The notes beneath the pieces were generated by a model, which worked only from the letters and a program-made list of their open reading frames with translations, ran no database searches and had not been told where the DNA came from. 44,359 nt of DNA from the NCBI GenBank assembly GCA_964635065.1, contig CAZWMK010000007.1:1-44359 (forward strand), in the 5' to 3' direction. The DNA is from CAZWMK01 sp964635065 (GTDB taxonomy: Bacteria > Pseudomonadota > Alphaproteobacteria > Sphingomonadales > Sphingomonadaceae). How positions within the stretch are numbered: the stretch's first letter is position 1; the number at the start of each line of letters is the position of its first letter. This document shows positions 17,949-26,080 of this stretch, in pieces. Position numbers and translations under genes: made by a program.

Positions 17949-19103
17949 TCAGTTCTTGTATGCTTCGGCCAGATTGGCGCGGCCCAGATCGGCAATGCGC
18001 GTCACGCCCGTGAGCGCCATCGCGGTGCGCAGTTCGGCGGCCAGCAGGCCGATCATGCGGCGCACGCCCGCCTCGCCATCCGCCGCCAGCGCATAGGCCC
18101 AGACGCGGCCAACGAGCACCCCCTGCGCCCCAAGTGCGAGCATACGGGCAACATCCAGCCCCGAACGCACGCCACCATCGGCCATGATCGTCAAACGGTC
18201 GCCGACCGCGTCTGCAATCGCGGGCAGCGCGCGCGCCGTCGAAAGCGCACCATCCAGTTGCCGCCCGCCATGGTTCGACACGATCAGGCCATCGACGGGC
18301 GATTGGGCGGCGCGGCGCGCGTCGTCGAGATCGAGGATGCCCTTGATCAGGATCGGGCCATTCCACTGGCTGCGGATCCAGTCGACGTCCGCCCAGTCGA
18401 GCGAGGCCTTGAGATTGGCCTGCATCCAGCCGACGACCTGCGCCAGCGAGGCATCGGGGCCGACCGCCGCCGTCATGTTGCCAAGGCCATGCGGCCGGCC
18501 ACGCACCCCGACATGCCAAGACCAATGCGGGCGCGGCAGTGTCTGCATTGCCATGCGCGCCATGCGGACAAGCCATGGATCAGTCGAGATTCCGGCGCGA
18601 AAATCGCGGTAACGCGCGCTCAAGACCGGCGTGTCGACCGTCAGCACCAGCACGCTACACCCGGCGCGGCGCACGCGGTCGATCAGCGCGGACATATAGC
18701 CGCGATCATTCAACATATAGAGCTGATACCAGAAGGGTACCCGGCACCCCTCCGCCACTTCCTCCACCGCGCAGCAAGCCGCCGAAGACAGGGTGAAGGG
18801 AATGCCGGCATCGCGGGCTGCACGCGCCGCCTGCACTTCACCACGCCGCGCCATCATCCCCGCCATGCCGACAGGGGCAAGCGCAACCGGCAATGCACAG
18901 GGCACGCCGAACCATGCGGTTCCGATATCGATGGCCGAAACATCGCGCAGCACGCGCTGGCGCAATGATACGGCGGACAGATCCCGTGCATTGGCGGCCA
19001 ATGTCACTTCGTCATAGGCACCGGCTTCGACATATTCATACATGAAGCGCGGCAGACGCTGCGCGGCGCGGCGGCGGTAATCCTCGAAACAACGTGGTTG
19101 CAT
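17949..19103 (-). CDS. FMN-dependent alpha-hydroxyacid dehydrogenase (LldD/mandelate dehydrogenase-like)
   Basis: A 384-aa member of the lactate/mandelate/glycolate oxidase family, which oxidises L-2-hydroxyacids to 2-oxoacids. Visible motifs: N-terminal CFEDYRRRAAQRLPRFMYEYVEAGAYDE, PVALAPVGMAGM, FTLSS, the FMN-binding YQLYML and LVLTVDTP, and the catalytic SNHGGRQLDG followed by IMADGGVRSG and the phosphate-binding GRVWAYALAA. ATG 19103 matches the family N-terminus; the frame reaches 19211 without homology. It lies 17 nt before Rieske gene 1 and 20 nt after SDR 1, clearly in one operon. Confidence 0.93.
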   Translation of the reverse strand: MQPRCFEDYRRRAAQRLPRFMYEYVEAGAYDEVTLAANARDLSAVSLRQRVLRDVSAIDIGTAWFGVPCALPVALAPVGMAGMMARRGEVQAARAARDAGIPFTLSSAACCAVEEVAEGCRVPFWYQLYMLNDRGYMSALIDRVRRAGCSVLVLTVDTPVLSARYRDFRAGISTDPWLVRMARMAMQTLPRPHWSWHVGVRGRPHGLGNMTAAVGPDASLAQVVGWMQANLKASLDWADVDWIRSQWNGPILIKGILDLDDARRAAQSPVDGLIVSNHGGRQLDGALSTARALPAIADAVGDRLTIMADGGVRSGLDVARMLALGAQGVLVGRVWAYALAADGEAGVRRMIGLLAAELRTAMALTGVTRIADLGRANLAEAYKN

Positions 19104-19123
19104 CGCGCGCCCCTGTGCGGCCG

Positions 19124-19915
19124 TCAGAAGGTACCGGGATAGCTGCCGCCGTCGATCAGCAGATTCTGTCCCGTCATGTAGCTGCCTTGCCGGCTGGCGA
19201 GAAAGGCGCACCAGGCCCCGAACTCGTCGGGATCGCCGATGCGGCCCATCGGCACGGTGGCTGCCATCGCCGCCATGCCTTGTTCAAGCGACTTGCCCTG
19301 CGCTGCCGCGCCTGCACCGACAAGACTCGTCATGCGATCCGTGGCAAAGGGGCCAGGCAGAAGATTGTTGATCGTGACGCCATGCGGTGCCACCTCACGC
19401 GCGACGCCCGCGACATAGCCGGTCAGGCCACTGCGTGCGCCATTACTGAGCGGCAGCATCGCCATCGGCAGCTTCACATTGGCGGATGTGATGTTGATGA
19501 TCCGCCCCCAGCGCCGTTCGATCATGCCGTCGATGACGCCGTTGATCAGGAACACCGCCGCCAGCATGTTGCCGCGCAAAGCCGACAGCCATTCCTCCTC
19601 GTCGAAGGTACGGAAATTTCCCGCAGGCGGCCCGCCCGCATTGTTGACAAGAATATCGGGCGCAGGGACGGCCGCCAGCAGCGCAGCGCGACCGTCAGCC
19701 GTCGTGACGTCAGCCGCGACCACCGCCGGCCGCTCGCCGGTCAGGGCCGCGATCATATCGGCGGCAGCGGCGAGCTTGTCGGCGCTGCGGCCGTTCAGCG
19801 TCACGCGCGCACCTGCCTGTGCCAGCGCCTTGGCGCAGGCGAGGCCGAGGCCGCTGCTTGAACCGCAGACAATCGCCTTCCTGCCCGTAAGGCCCAGATC
19901 AAAACCCGCCACCAA
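19124..19915 (-). CDS. SDR family oxidoreductase lacking the YxxxK motif
   Basis: A 263-aa short-chain dehydrogenase/reductase-fold protein. The cofactor motif GSSSGLGLA (about 18-26), DVTT, NNAGG and the active-site serine in NITSANV are present, as is the C-terminal GQNLLIDGG. At the expected Tyr and Lys positions, 13 and 17 residues after the Ser, the sequence reads S and R (LSNGAR). It therefore belongs to an atypical SDR group and may act by another mechanism or not as a classical dehydrogenase. It lies 2 nt after the Rieske 2 stop and is translationally close to its neighbours. Confidence 0.88.
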   Translation of the reverse strand: MVAGFDLGLTGRKAIVCGSSSGLGLACAKALAQAGARVTLNGRSADKLAAAADMIAALTGERPAVVAADVTTADGRAALLAAVPAPDILVNNAGGPPAGNFRTFDEEEWLSALRGNMLAAVFLINGVIDGMIERRWGRIINITSANVKLPMAMLPLSNGARSGLTGYVAGVAREVAPHGVTINNLLPGPFATDRMTSLVGAGAAAQGKSLEQGMAAMAATVPMGRIGDPDEFGAWCAFLASRQGSYMTGQNLLIDGGSYPGTF

Positions 19916-19917
19916 TC

Positions 19918-21285
19918 TCAGCTCCGCGCCAGATATTTATCGAGCGTCTGATGGAAATGACGAATGCGGCTTTCCTGATAATTGGCCAGTTGCAACTTGC
20001 GCGTTTTCGACGCCTTCATGCCGCGCTGGACATGCGGGATGTTCGCCATGTCCTGTTCCAGCACCGCGCCTAGCTGACCAAAGACATCGACCCAGCTTTC
20101 CTCTTCCGCCAGCAGTCGCATCGGCTCGGACGGCGCGGGCGGCTGGCCTGCCGGGCGGCGCTGGATCAGCCGCACTTCCATCAGCGTATGTTCATGGTCG
20201 GGCCATGGCCGCCAGCGATAGATCACCTGCGGCCCCGCCCCGCCCCACGGCGAGAAATTGGGGAAGACATTGTAGGTCAGCGCGTCCTGCACTTCGGAGT
20301 CGCTGACATGGCTCATGTCGATGCCGAACAGCTTGCCGAACCGCTTTCGGTTATGTTCGCCCATCGCCCGGCGTGCCGTGCCGCCTTCAGGCACGTCGAT
20401 ATGCGCGCCCGGTTCGACGACGCGGCCATTATATTTCAGATACTGATCGATGACCCACTGCTCGTCCATCGCGCCATTGTCGATATGTGGCGACGGGACG
20501 CCAAAGGGCGTGATCGCAATGTTCACATGGTCGCCATAGAGATTATATTTCGAATTGGCGTCCGCCGTGAACGGCATGATCTGCGGGTGGGTGGCAATGA
20601 CGTGGAAGGCTTCCATGAAAGCTTCCATGCAGACTTTCCAGTTGGCCTTGATGACCTTGCCCGCCCAGTTGACCGTGGCATAGTCCTCGGGCTTCCAGCG
20701 CTGGAAATGATCGGGCAGCGGCGCGAGATATTCCTCCAGAGTCGGACCACCGTCCGCATCCTTGACGAAGATGTAGCCGCCCCATCTGCCGACCTGTGCC
20801 TGCGGCAAGCGCATGTCCTCGCCTTCGAGATGCTCGAAATCCCATGCGCAGGGGATCCTGTCGAGCGAACCGTCGCGGTTCCACGTAAAGGCGTGATAGG
20901 GACAGACCAGCTTGTCGACCGGGCCGTCATGATAGCGAAGCGCACGGCCACGATGCAGGCAGACATTATGAAAGGCACGGACCGAGCCGTCATCCTGCCG
21001 GATCAGAAGATAGCTGCGCCCGGCATTTTCATAGACGACGCTGTCGCCCGGGTTGAGCATGTCCTCGTCGCGGGCGGCATATTGCCAGACGTGCGGCCAC
21101 ATCTTGTCGATTTCCTGCTGGAAGAAATCCGCCGAGGTATAACGCGCGACATCCAGCGGCGCCGAACCAAGGTAGCGCGCATGATCTTCCTTCAGGAAGG
21201 CGGGCACCGGATTGGCGTCGGTTGCCGACAGTTCGTCCCACGACCGGCCCGGTCCGCGCCGCTTGCTGTCCATGTGATCGGTCAT
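19918..21285 (-). CDS. Rieske oxygenase alpha subunit 2
   Basis: A 455-aa Rieske non-heme iron oxygenase large subunit, longer than its two neighbours. Rieske ligands: Cys109, His111, Cys128, His131. Mononuclear iron ligands: His218 and His223 in EAFHVIATH, with Glu215 at the bridging position, and Asp in LEQDMAN near the C-terminus. The ATG at 21285 overlaps the stop of SDR 2 (ATGA), and an in-frame start at 21327 is less likely. The phrase MEAFMEAF is a small internal repeat. The substrate is unknown and no reductase is encoded in the window. Confidence 0.94.
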   Translation of the reverse strand: MTDHMDSKRRGPGRSWDELSATDANPVPAFLKEDHARYLGSAPLDVARYTSADFFQQEIDKMWPHVWQYAARDEDMLNPGDSVVYENAGRSYLLIRQDDGSVRAFHNVCLHRGRALRYHDGPVDKLVCPYHAFTWNRDGSLDRIPCAWDFEHLEGEDMRLPQAQVGRWGGYIFVKDADGGPTLEEYLAPLPDHFQRWKPEDYATVNWAGKVIKANWKVCMEAFMEAFHVIATHPQIMPFTADANSKYNLYGDHVNIAITPFGVPSPHIDNGAMDEQWVIDQYLKYNGRVVEPGAHIDVPEGGTARRAMGEHNRKRFGKLFGIDMSHVSDSEVQDALTYNVFPNFSPWGGAGPQVIYRWRPWPDHEHTLMEVRLIQRRPAGQPPAPSEPMRLLAEEESWVDVFGQLGAVLEQDMANIPHVQRGMKASKTRKLQLANYQESRIRHFHQTLDKYLARS

Positions 21286-22130
21286 GCTTTTTCCTGCTCC
21301 CCAATTGTCTGTGTCGCGGTTGCCCATGGCCGTGGCCGCGGCTGTCCCGTCCGCGCCATGACAGCCGCATCAATCTCTGCGGCGGATGGATTGCCGCGCA
21401 ACGTCAGGCCGCCATTCACCTGCAAATTCTGCCCGGTCATGAAGCATTGATCGCTTGCCAGCCACAATACGGAGGCGGCGATATCAGCGCTCGTCCCCAC
21501 GCGCCCCAGCGGATAGCGGGCCTCATAGGTCTCCCACAGGCCCGGCACGCCTTTTGCGCGCGCCGTCATCGGCGTTTCGGTCAGGCCGGGCGAGACGGAA
21601 TTGGCGCGGATGCCGCGCGCGCCATATTCATTGGCAATGCAGCGAATGACATGATCGATGCCTGCCTTCGTCCCCATATAGGCCGCATGATCATCCAGCA
21701 TGATCGTCGCGGTCGCCGAGCTGATCTGGATCAGCGAACCGCCCGGCCGCATGACGGGCAGCATCGCCTGAAAATACTGGAAGGGACCGATGAACTGTAC
21801 AGCAGTCATGTGGCGCAATTCATCGTCGGTTGTCAGCGCAAAAGGCTTGAGCAGGCCCCATCCGACAGCATTCACGACGATATCGACACCACCAAAGCGG
21901 TTTTTCACCGTCGCGGCCAAGGCATCGAGGTCGGCCTTGTCGCAGATATCGGCGCGCGCCCATTCACTGCCCGTCTCGGCGGCAAAGCGCGCCAGTTCAT
22001 CGCCGTCGCGCCCGGCCGCCAGCACATGGGCGCCTGCCGCGCCCAGCGCGCGCGCAATGACCTGCCCCATGTTATCGCGCCCGGCGGCGCCCAGCACAAC
22101 GGCGGCCTTTCCTGCCAGCGACTGCGTCAC
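21282..22130 (-). CDS. SDR family NAD(P)-dependent oxidoreductase
   Basis: A 282-aa short-chain dehydrogenase. The cofactor-binding stretch is GAAGRDNMGQVIA (14-26), an enoyl-reductase-like variant of the GxxxGxG motif, and NAVGW replaces the usual NNAG. The catalytic set is complete: Ser in QISSATA and YMGTK (YxxxK). The C-terminal GQNLQVNGGLTLRGN is typical, with a 30-residue Pro/Ala/Gln-rich tail. Its job may be oxidation of a hydroxyl group made by a Rieske enzyme. GGGGAGGTGG just upstream is a strong ribosome-binding site. It opens the operon SDR 2-Rieske 2-SDR 1-FMN dehydrogenase-Rieske 1. Confidence 0.92.
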   Translation of the reverse strand: MTQSLAGKAAVVLGAAGRDNMGQVIARALGAAGAHVLAAGRDGDELARFAAETGSEWARADICDKADLDALAATVKNRFGGVDIVVNAVGWGLLKPFALTTDDELRHMTAVQFIGPFQYFQAMLPVMRPGGSLIQISSATATIMLDDHAAYMGTKAGIDHVIRCIANEYGARGIRANSVSPGLTETPMTARAKGVPGLWETYEARYPLGRVGTSADIAASVLWLASDQCFMTGQNLQVNGGLTLRGNPSAAEIDAAVMARTGQPRPRPWATATQTIGEQEKA

Positions 22131-22146
22131 GTCGCCACCTCCCCAG

Positions 22147-22192
22147 ATTATTGCACGTACAAGATATAGAAAATATCACGCATTGCAATAAT
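22147..22192 (-). promoter_or_regulatory. Nested inverted repeats at the promoter of the SDR2-Rieske2 operon
   Basis: In the 73-nt gap before SDR 2, ATTATTGCA (22147-22155) and TGCAATAAT (22184-22192) form perfect 9-bp arms. Nearly concentric with them, GATAT (22163-22167) and ATATC (22173-22177) form a second pair. On the minus strand a weak promoter (TTGCAA, 16 nt, TATCTT) overlaps. The site looks like an operator controlling the five-gene operon. Confidence 0.5.
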
Positions 22193-22203
22193 CATTTCGT
22201 GCC

Positions 22204-22752
22204 TCAGCTTTCGCGCAACGGATCGCGCCCATCCCAGACGCGGCCCGCCGCCCGTATCATGGCGAAACGCTCCTCCATCGCAGGATTGAGCTGGATCATC
22301 TCGACCATCGTGCCCGGACCGCCGCCGGCATCGACATAGATCGCGCCGCCGCCCGGCCAGCCGACTTCCTGTTCAATCGCAAGGCCGCGCGCTTCACATT
22401 CGGCTTTGGCCGCAGCGATATCAGGGACGGCAATACAGACATGCTGCACCCCGTCATGCCCGGCATCATGCCATGCGGTGTAGATCGACGGCGCATCATT
22501 ATGCTGCTCGATCAGCTCGACCTGCGTATCGCCCCAATAAGCGATCGACACCGAAAACTCGATGTCGCTCGGCTGGCCGCGATACCGGCATTCGGGAAAG
22601 CGCAGGCGCGACCGGCGGTAAAAGGGACCAACGCCCATCACCTCGGTCCAGAATTTCAGCGCCGCATCGAAATCGCGCGGGACATAAGCGATCTGGAACA
22701 CGGTGCCGAGATCCGACAGGCGCCCCGCGCCCACCGCCGCGTCAGCCTTCAT
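22204..22752 (-). CDS. VOC (glyoxalase/dioxygenase fold) family protein
   Basis: A 182-aa protein of the vicinal oxygen chelate superfamily. Two beta-alpha-beta-beta-beta modules are suggested: TVFQIAYVPRDFDAALKFWTEVMGVGPF (first) and GVQHVCIAVPDIAAAKAECEARG with the closing GTMVEMIQLN (second). His in QHVCI and Glu in VEMI are likely metal ligands. Members include glyoxalases, epimerases and extradiol dioxygenases; which applies is unclear. The start ATG 22752 lies 11 nt inside the end of Rieske gene 3, so the two are coupled; the frame upstream to 22959 is antisense noise. Confidence 0.85.
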   Translation of the reverse strand: MKADAAVGAGRLSDLGTVFQIAYVPRDFDAALKFWTEVMGVGPFYRRSRLRFPECRYRGQPSDIEFSVSIAYWGDTQVELIEQHNDAPSIYTAWHDAGHDGVQHVCIAVPDIAAAKAECEARGLAIEQEVGWPGGGAIYVDAGGGPGTMVEMIQLNPAMEERFAMIRAAGRVWDGRDPLRES

Positions 22753-23962
22753 TGGCGGCACGGATGATCTCCTCGATCTGGCGATGCTGGCGCTGCAAAA
22801 CGGCTTCATTCGCGCCAAAACGCATCTGGAATCCGGGCGGCGCCCAGGCGAGGTTGCGCTGTCCTTCGGCCGAGACGCTGTAATCCTCGTCACGGACGAC
22901 GCCGTGGACGAAATCATGCATGTCCGCCCATTTCGACAGCGGCTGCGCCGGGTCGGCATGGCCAGGTTTGTAATGTGTCATCAATGTCACGCAGTCTTCG
23001 GGCGTCTTGCCGGGAAACACACGCGACATGCCATAGAACTGGCCCGCGCCCGGCACACTGTTCACATTGATCACCGTATTCGGGAAAATCATGTAAAGCC
23101 CGCCATAATCGCTATGTGGCCACTCCGATTCAGGCTTGTCGGCATAGGATGCGAAATCGGCGCGTGGAAAACCGAGACGGACATGGCGACCATAGCCTTT
23201 GTGCGTCATCGTGTTCGAGAAGGCGAGCGAACCGATGGTCGATGGGTGCAGCGTGGCGAAATGATAGCTTTCGCCATAGGTATCATAGGCATATTTCCAG
23301 TTGGCTGCCGCCGTCAGCGTGTCGCTTTTCGCAGGCACTGCCTTGCCAAGCTCAAGATGCGCGAGTTCGTCGCCCATCTCACCCAGCCATTCGGCCACAT
23401 CGATGGGATCGCCGCCCGGCGTGCCGCGCACGAAGATCATGCCATGCCATTCGGCGACCGGCACCGGAATGAGGCCGAGATTTTCGGTCGGCACGTCGGC
23501 AAAGCCCTCCTTGCCGGGAAGACCGATCAGCTTGCCATCAAGATCGAAGGTCCAGCCATGGAAGCGGCAGGTCATGCGCGTGCGGCTATCGCATTCGGTC
23601 ACAAGGCGCGCGGCGCGGTGCGTGCACATGTTGAGCCAGGCCTTGACCACGCCGTCCTTGTTGCGGACGAGGAGGATCGCCGGGCCAAGCACGTCGAACA
23701 GCAGCTTGTCGCCGGGATTGGGAATATCGCCCGACAATGCCGCGAGGATCGGGCGCTTCAGGAACAGCTCGCGCCGTTCCAGCGCATCGCGCGCGGGATC
23801 GGCATAGATGCGCGGATCGATCGCCACGCTGCCATTGTCGGCAAGGTCGGTGGTGCGGGCGCGCATGTGCGCAATCGTGCGCCGCCGCATATCGGCGTGC
23901 GAGGCCAGCCGCCGTTCACGCAGGACCGTCTCATCATCAGGCATGACCGGATTCGTTGCCAT
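22742..23962 (-). CDS. Rieske oxygenase alpha subunit 3
   Basis: A 406-aa Rieske oxygenase large subunit. Rieske ligands: Cys113, His115, Cys132, His135. Iron site: His234 and His239 in ESYHFATLH, with Glu231 at the bridging position, and an acidic RDEDYS near the C-terminus. It is only loosely similar to its two neighbours, so the three probably act on different substrates or steps and are not recent duplicates. First gene of a leftward Rieske 3-VOC pair, divergent from the ThDP-enzyme gene. A GGGGAG site precedes the ATG. A long open frame on the opposite strand is a codon-bias shadow. Confidence 0.93.
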   Translation of the reverse strand: MATNPVMPDDETVLRERRLASHADMRRRTIAHMRARTTDLADNGSVAIDPRIYADPARDALERRELFLKRPILAALSGDIPNPGDKLLFDVLGPAILLVRNKDGVVKAWLNMCTHRAARLVTECDSRTRMTCRFHGWTFDLDGKLIGLPGKEGFADVPTENLGLIPVPVAEWHGMIFVRGTPGGDPIDVAEWLGEMGDELAHLELGKAVPAKSDTLTAAANWKYAYDTYGESYHFATLHPSTIGSLAFSNTMTHKGYGRHVRLGFPRADFASYADKPESEWPHSDYGGLYMIFPNTVINVNSVPGAGQFYGMSRVFPGKTPEDCVTLMTHYKPGHADPAQPLSKWADMHDFVHGVVRDEDYSVSAEGQRNLAWAPPGFQMRFGANEAVLQRQHRQIEEIIRAANEG

Positions 23963-24071
23963 GATCGATACTCCCCAAGCTTATGTGCGCCGCGGCAGGT
24001 TACCACCACTGCGATTCGCGCGACAGAGCGCGCTGCTGGCCATGTTTCTAATTTAAGCACGCGCAATAAAA

Positions 24072-24085
24072 ATGATCCAGATCAA
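24072..24085. promoter_or_regulatory. FNR/FixK-type anaerobox between divergent operons
   Basis: ATGATCCAGATCAA matches the FNR/FixK consensus TTGAT-N4-ATCAA at 9 of 10 fixed positions, and the longer TTGATC-NN-GATCAA form at 11 of 12. Flanking A4 and T4 runs extend the dyad symmetry to 22 bp (24068-24089). On the minus strand a -10-like TAGAAA at 24050-24045 would place the box near -40, suitable for activation of the Rieske 3 operon. Confidence 0.6.
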
Positions 24086-24134
24086 TTTTCCCGATGGCAG
24101 CCGAGAAAGCGACCAGACCCGTGCGAAAGGTCGC

Positions 24135-24162
24135 TCGACAAAATTAGCGCATGAAATATATT
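24135..24162 (+). promoter_or_regulatory. Promoter of the ThDP-enzyme gene
   Basis: -35 TCGACA (24135-24140), a 16-nt spacer and -10 TATATT (24157-24162) precede the gene, predicting a leader of about 40 nt. The -10 lies inside the palindrome AAATATATTT. Confidence 0.5.
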
Positions 24163-24210
24163 TAAGAACGCAACAAACGGGGGAGGCAGGACGGCGTGGA
24201 CGGAGAATCG

Positions 24211-25758
24211 ATGAATGGCGCGGATACGATGATCCACACGCTCGTGGCATCGGGCGTCGATACCTGCTTTGCCAACCCCGGCACGTCCGAGATGCATTTC
24301 GTCGTCGCGCTCGACCGCGTGCCAGAAATGCGCGCCGTGCTTGGTCTGTTCGAAGGCGGGGTCACCGGCATGGCCGATGGCTATGGCCGCATGGCGGAAA
24401 AGCCCGCCGCGACACTGCTGCATCTGGGGTCCGGGCTCGGCAACGGCATCGCCAATCTGCACAACGCCAGACGCGCGCAGACGCCGATGGTCAACATCGT
24501 CGGCGATCACGCCACCTACCATCTGCAGTGGGACACACCACTGGCAAGCGACATTGCCGGCCTTGCGCGGCCAGTGTCGAAATGGGTGCATCGCAGCGAA
24601 AGCGCGCTGACCGTCGCCGCAGATACGGCGCGCGCGGTTGCCGCCGCACGCCAGAAGCCGAGCGGCGTCGCCACCCTCATCCTGCCCGCCAATACCGCAT
24701 GGCAACCCGCTGCCGACCCCGCGCCCGCACTGCCGGTGCCACCGCCCGCGCCTGTCAGCGGTGCCGCCATCGACGCTGCGGTCAAGGCACTGAAATCGGG
24801 TGACAAGTCGATCATTCTGTGCCGTGGCGACGTGCTTGGCACAGAAGGCCTCGCGCTGCTGGGTCGCATCCGCGCGGCGACCGGCGCGCGTCTGATGGCC
24901 GATCTGTTGGCGCCGCGCGCGGCGCGCGGCGCGGGGCGCGTCGCCATCGAACGCATTCCATACCGCGCCGAAGCTATCGTCGACCTGTTCCGGGATATCG
25001 GCCATCTGATCCTTGTCGGTACGCATCCGCCCGTCGCCGCCTTCGCCTATCCCGATTACCCGAGCTGGTGCCTGCCCGACGGCATCGCCATCCATTATCT
25101 CGCGCATGAGCATGAAGACGGCATGGGCGCGCTCGCCATGCTGGCCGATGCGCTGAACGCCCCCGCCGCGCCCGACCGGCTGACGCCACTCGACCTGCCC
25201 GCGCCCGATACAGGTGCGGCATTCGACCAGTTCAGCATCGGCGCGGTCGTCGCGCGCCATCTGCCCGAAGGTGCCATCGTCTCGGAAGAAGCCGCGACCA
25301 ACAGCCTTGGCCCGATGATGGCGACCGTCAACGCCCGCCCGCATGACTGGCTGTCGAACACCGGCGGCGCAATCGGGCAGGGCATCCCCGTGGCGACGGG
25401 GGCTGCCGTTGCCTGCCCCGGTCGCAAGGTCGTCAACCTGCAGGCCGATGGCAGCGGCATGTATACGTTGCAGGCGCTCTGGACGCAGGCGCGCGAAAAA
25501 CTCGATGTCGTCACCGTCATTTTCTCGAACCGTAGCTATGCCATTTTGCAGATCGAAATGGGTCGCGTCGGGGCGCAGAATCCGGGGCCACGCGCGCTGT
25601 CGATGTTTGACCTCGGCAATCCCGACATCAACTGGGTAGCGATGGCGCAGGCCATGGGGGTCGAAGCGAGCCGCGCAGAAACTCTCGCCGCTTTCGAAGC
25701 CCAGTTCATCGACGCCATGCGCCGCCCCGGCCCGCGTCTCATCGAAGCCGTCATTTAA
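24211..25758 (+). CDS. ThDP-dependent decarboxylase/acetolactate-synthase-like enzyme
   Basis: A 515-aa thiamine-diphosphate enzyme of the acetolactate synthase/benzoylformate decarboxylase superfamily. The PYR domain starts FANPGTSEMHF and holds the activating Glu in FEGGVTGMADGYGRM; LLHLGSGLGNG keeps a His where benzoylformate decarboxylase has its catalytic His70. The PP domain contains the metal/ThDP motif LQADGSGMYTLQAL ... VIFSNRSY. This pattern favours a non-oxidative decarboxylase or carboligase for a 2-oxoacid over true acetolactate synthase; no small subunit is present. ATG 24211 is chosen for GGAGA just upstream; GTG 24196 is an alternative. It is followed by a NIPSNAP gene. Confidence 0.87.
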   Translation: MNGADTMIHTLVASGVDTCFANPGTSEMHFVVALDRVPEMRAVLGLFEGGVTGMADGYGRMAEKPAATLLHLGSGLGNGIANLHNARRAQTPMVNIVGDHATYHLQWDTPLASDIAGLARPVSKWVHRSESALTVAADTARAVAAARQKPSGVATLILPANTAWQPAADPAPALPVPPPAPVSGAAIDAAVKALKSGDKSIILCRGDVLGTEGLALLGRIRAATGARLMADLLAPRAARGAGRVAIERIPYRAEAIVDLFRDIGHLILVGTHPPVAAFAYPDYPSWCLPDGIAIHYLAHEHEDGMGALAMLADALNAPAAPDRLTPLDLPAPDTGAAFDQFSIGAVVARHLPEGAIVSEEAATNSLGPMMATVNARPHDWLSNTGGAIGQGIPVATGAAVACPGRKVVNLQADGSGMYTLQALWTQAREKLDVVTVIFSNRSYAILQIEMGRVGAQNPGPRALSMFDLGNPDINWVAMAQAMGVEASRAETLAAFEAQFIDAMRRPGPRLIEAVI

Positions 25759-25772
25759 GCGAAGGAAAAAAC

Positions 25773-26075
25773 ATGCCCGTCCAGATGCAGGCCGTCATCC
25801 GCGTCAACCCCGGCAAGCTGCGCCCGATGCTGGCGCTTCTGACCGAAGAACTCATCCCGATCATGGAAACGCAGGGCTGGAAACTGCTCGGCTGCTTCAC
25901 CGGCGTCAGCGGGCCACGCAATACGATCATCGACCTGTGGGAGATGGACGACATGGAGCATTTCCGCCGCGCCTATCAGGGCTTTGCGGCACACCCCAGC
26001 TTCCCGTCGATCCGCGACCGTCTGGATCAATATGTACAGGAAGAAGTGCTGACGTTCCTTGATCGCGTGAAATAG
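25773..26075 (+). CDS. NIPSNAP family protein
   Basis: A 100-aa ferredoxin-like (dimeric alpha/beta barrel) fold protein of the NIPSNAP family, seen in IRVNPGKLRPMLALL, GCFTGVSGPRNTIIDLWEMDDMEHF and RRAYQGF. Bacterial members occur in catabolic operons, but their reaction is generally unknown. An AAGGA site precedes the ATG, 14 nt after the ThDP-enzyme stop, so both are co-transcribed. It converges on the FAD dehydrogenase gene with a 5-nt gap and no terminator. Confidence 0.85.
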   Translation: MPVQMQAVIRVNPGKLRPMLALLTEELIPIMETQGWKLLGCFTGVSGPRNTIIDLWEMDDMEHFRRAYQGFAAHPSFPSIRDRLDQYVQEEVLTFLDRVK

Positions 26076-26080
26076 GCCGA

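Noticed and set aside
17932..18576. N-terminal extension of Rieske 1 to 622 aa
   Set aside because: The extra 215 residues are an out-of-frame reading of the FMN dehydrogenase gene, and homology begins at the ATG at 17931.
20605..20635. Short direct repeat GCTTCCATG
   Set aside because: It only reflects the repeated codons of MEAFMEAF in Rieske 2.
22703..24154. 483-codon plus-strand frame
   Set aside because: Mirrors Rieske 3 on the other strand; no motif or ribosome-binding site.
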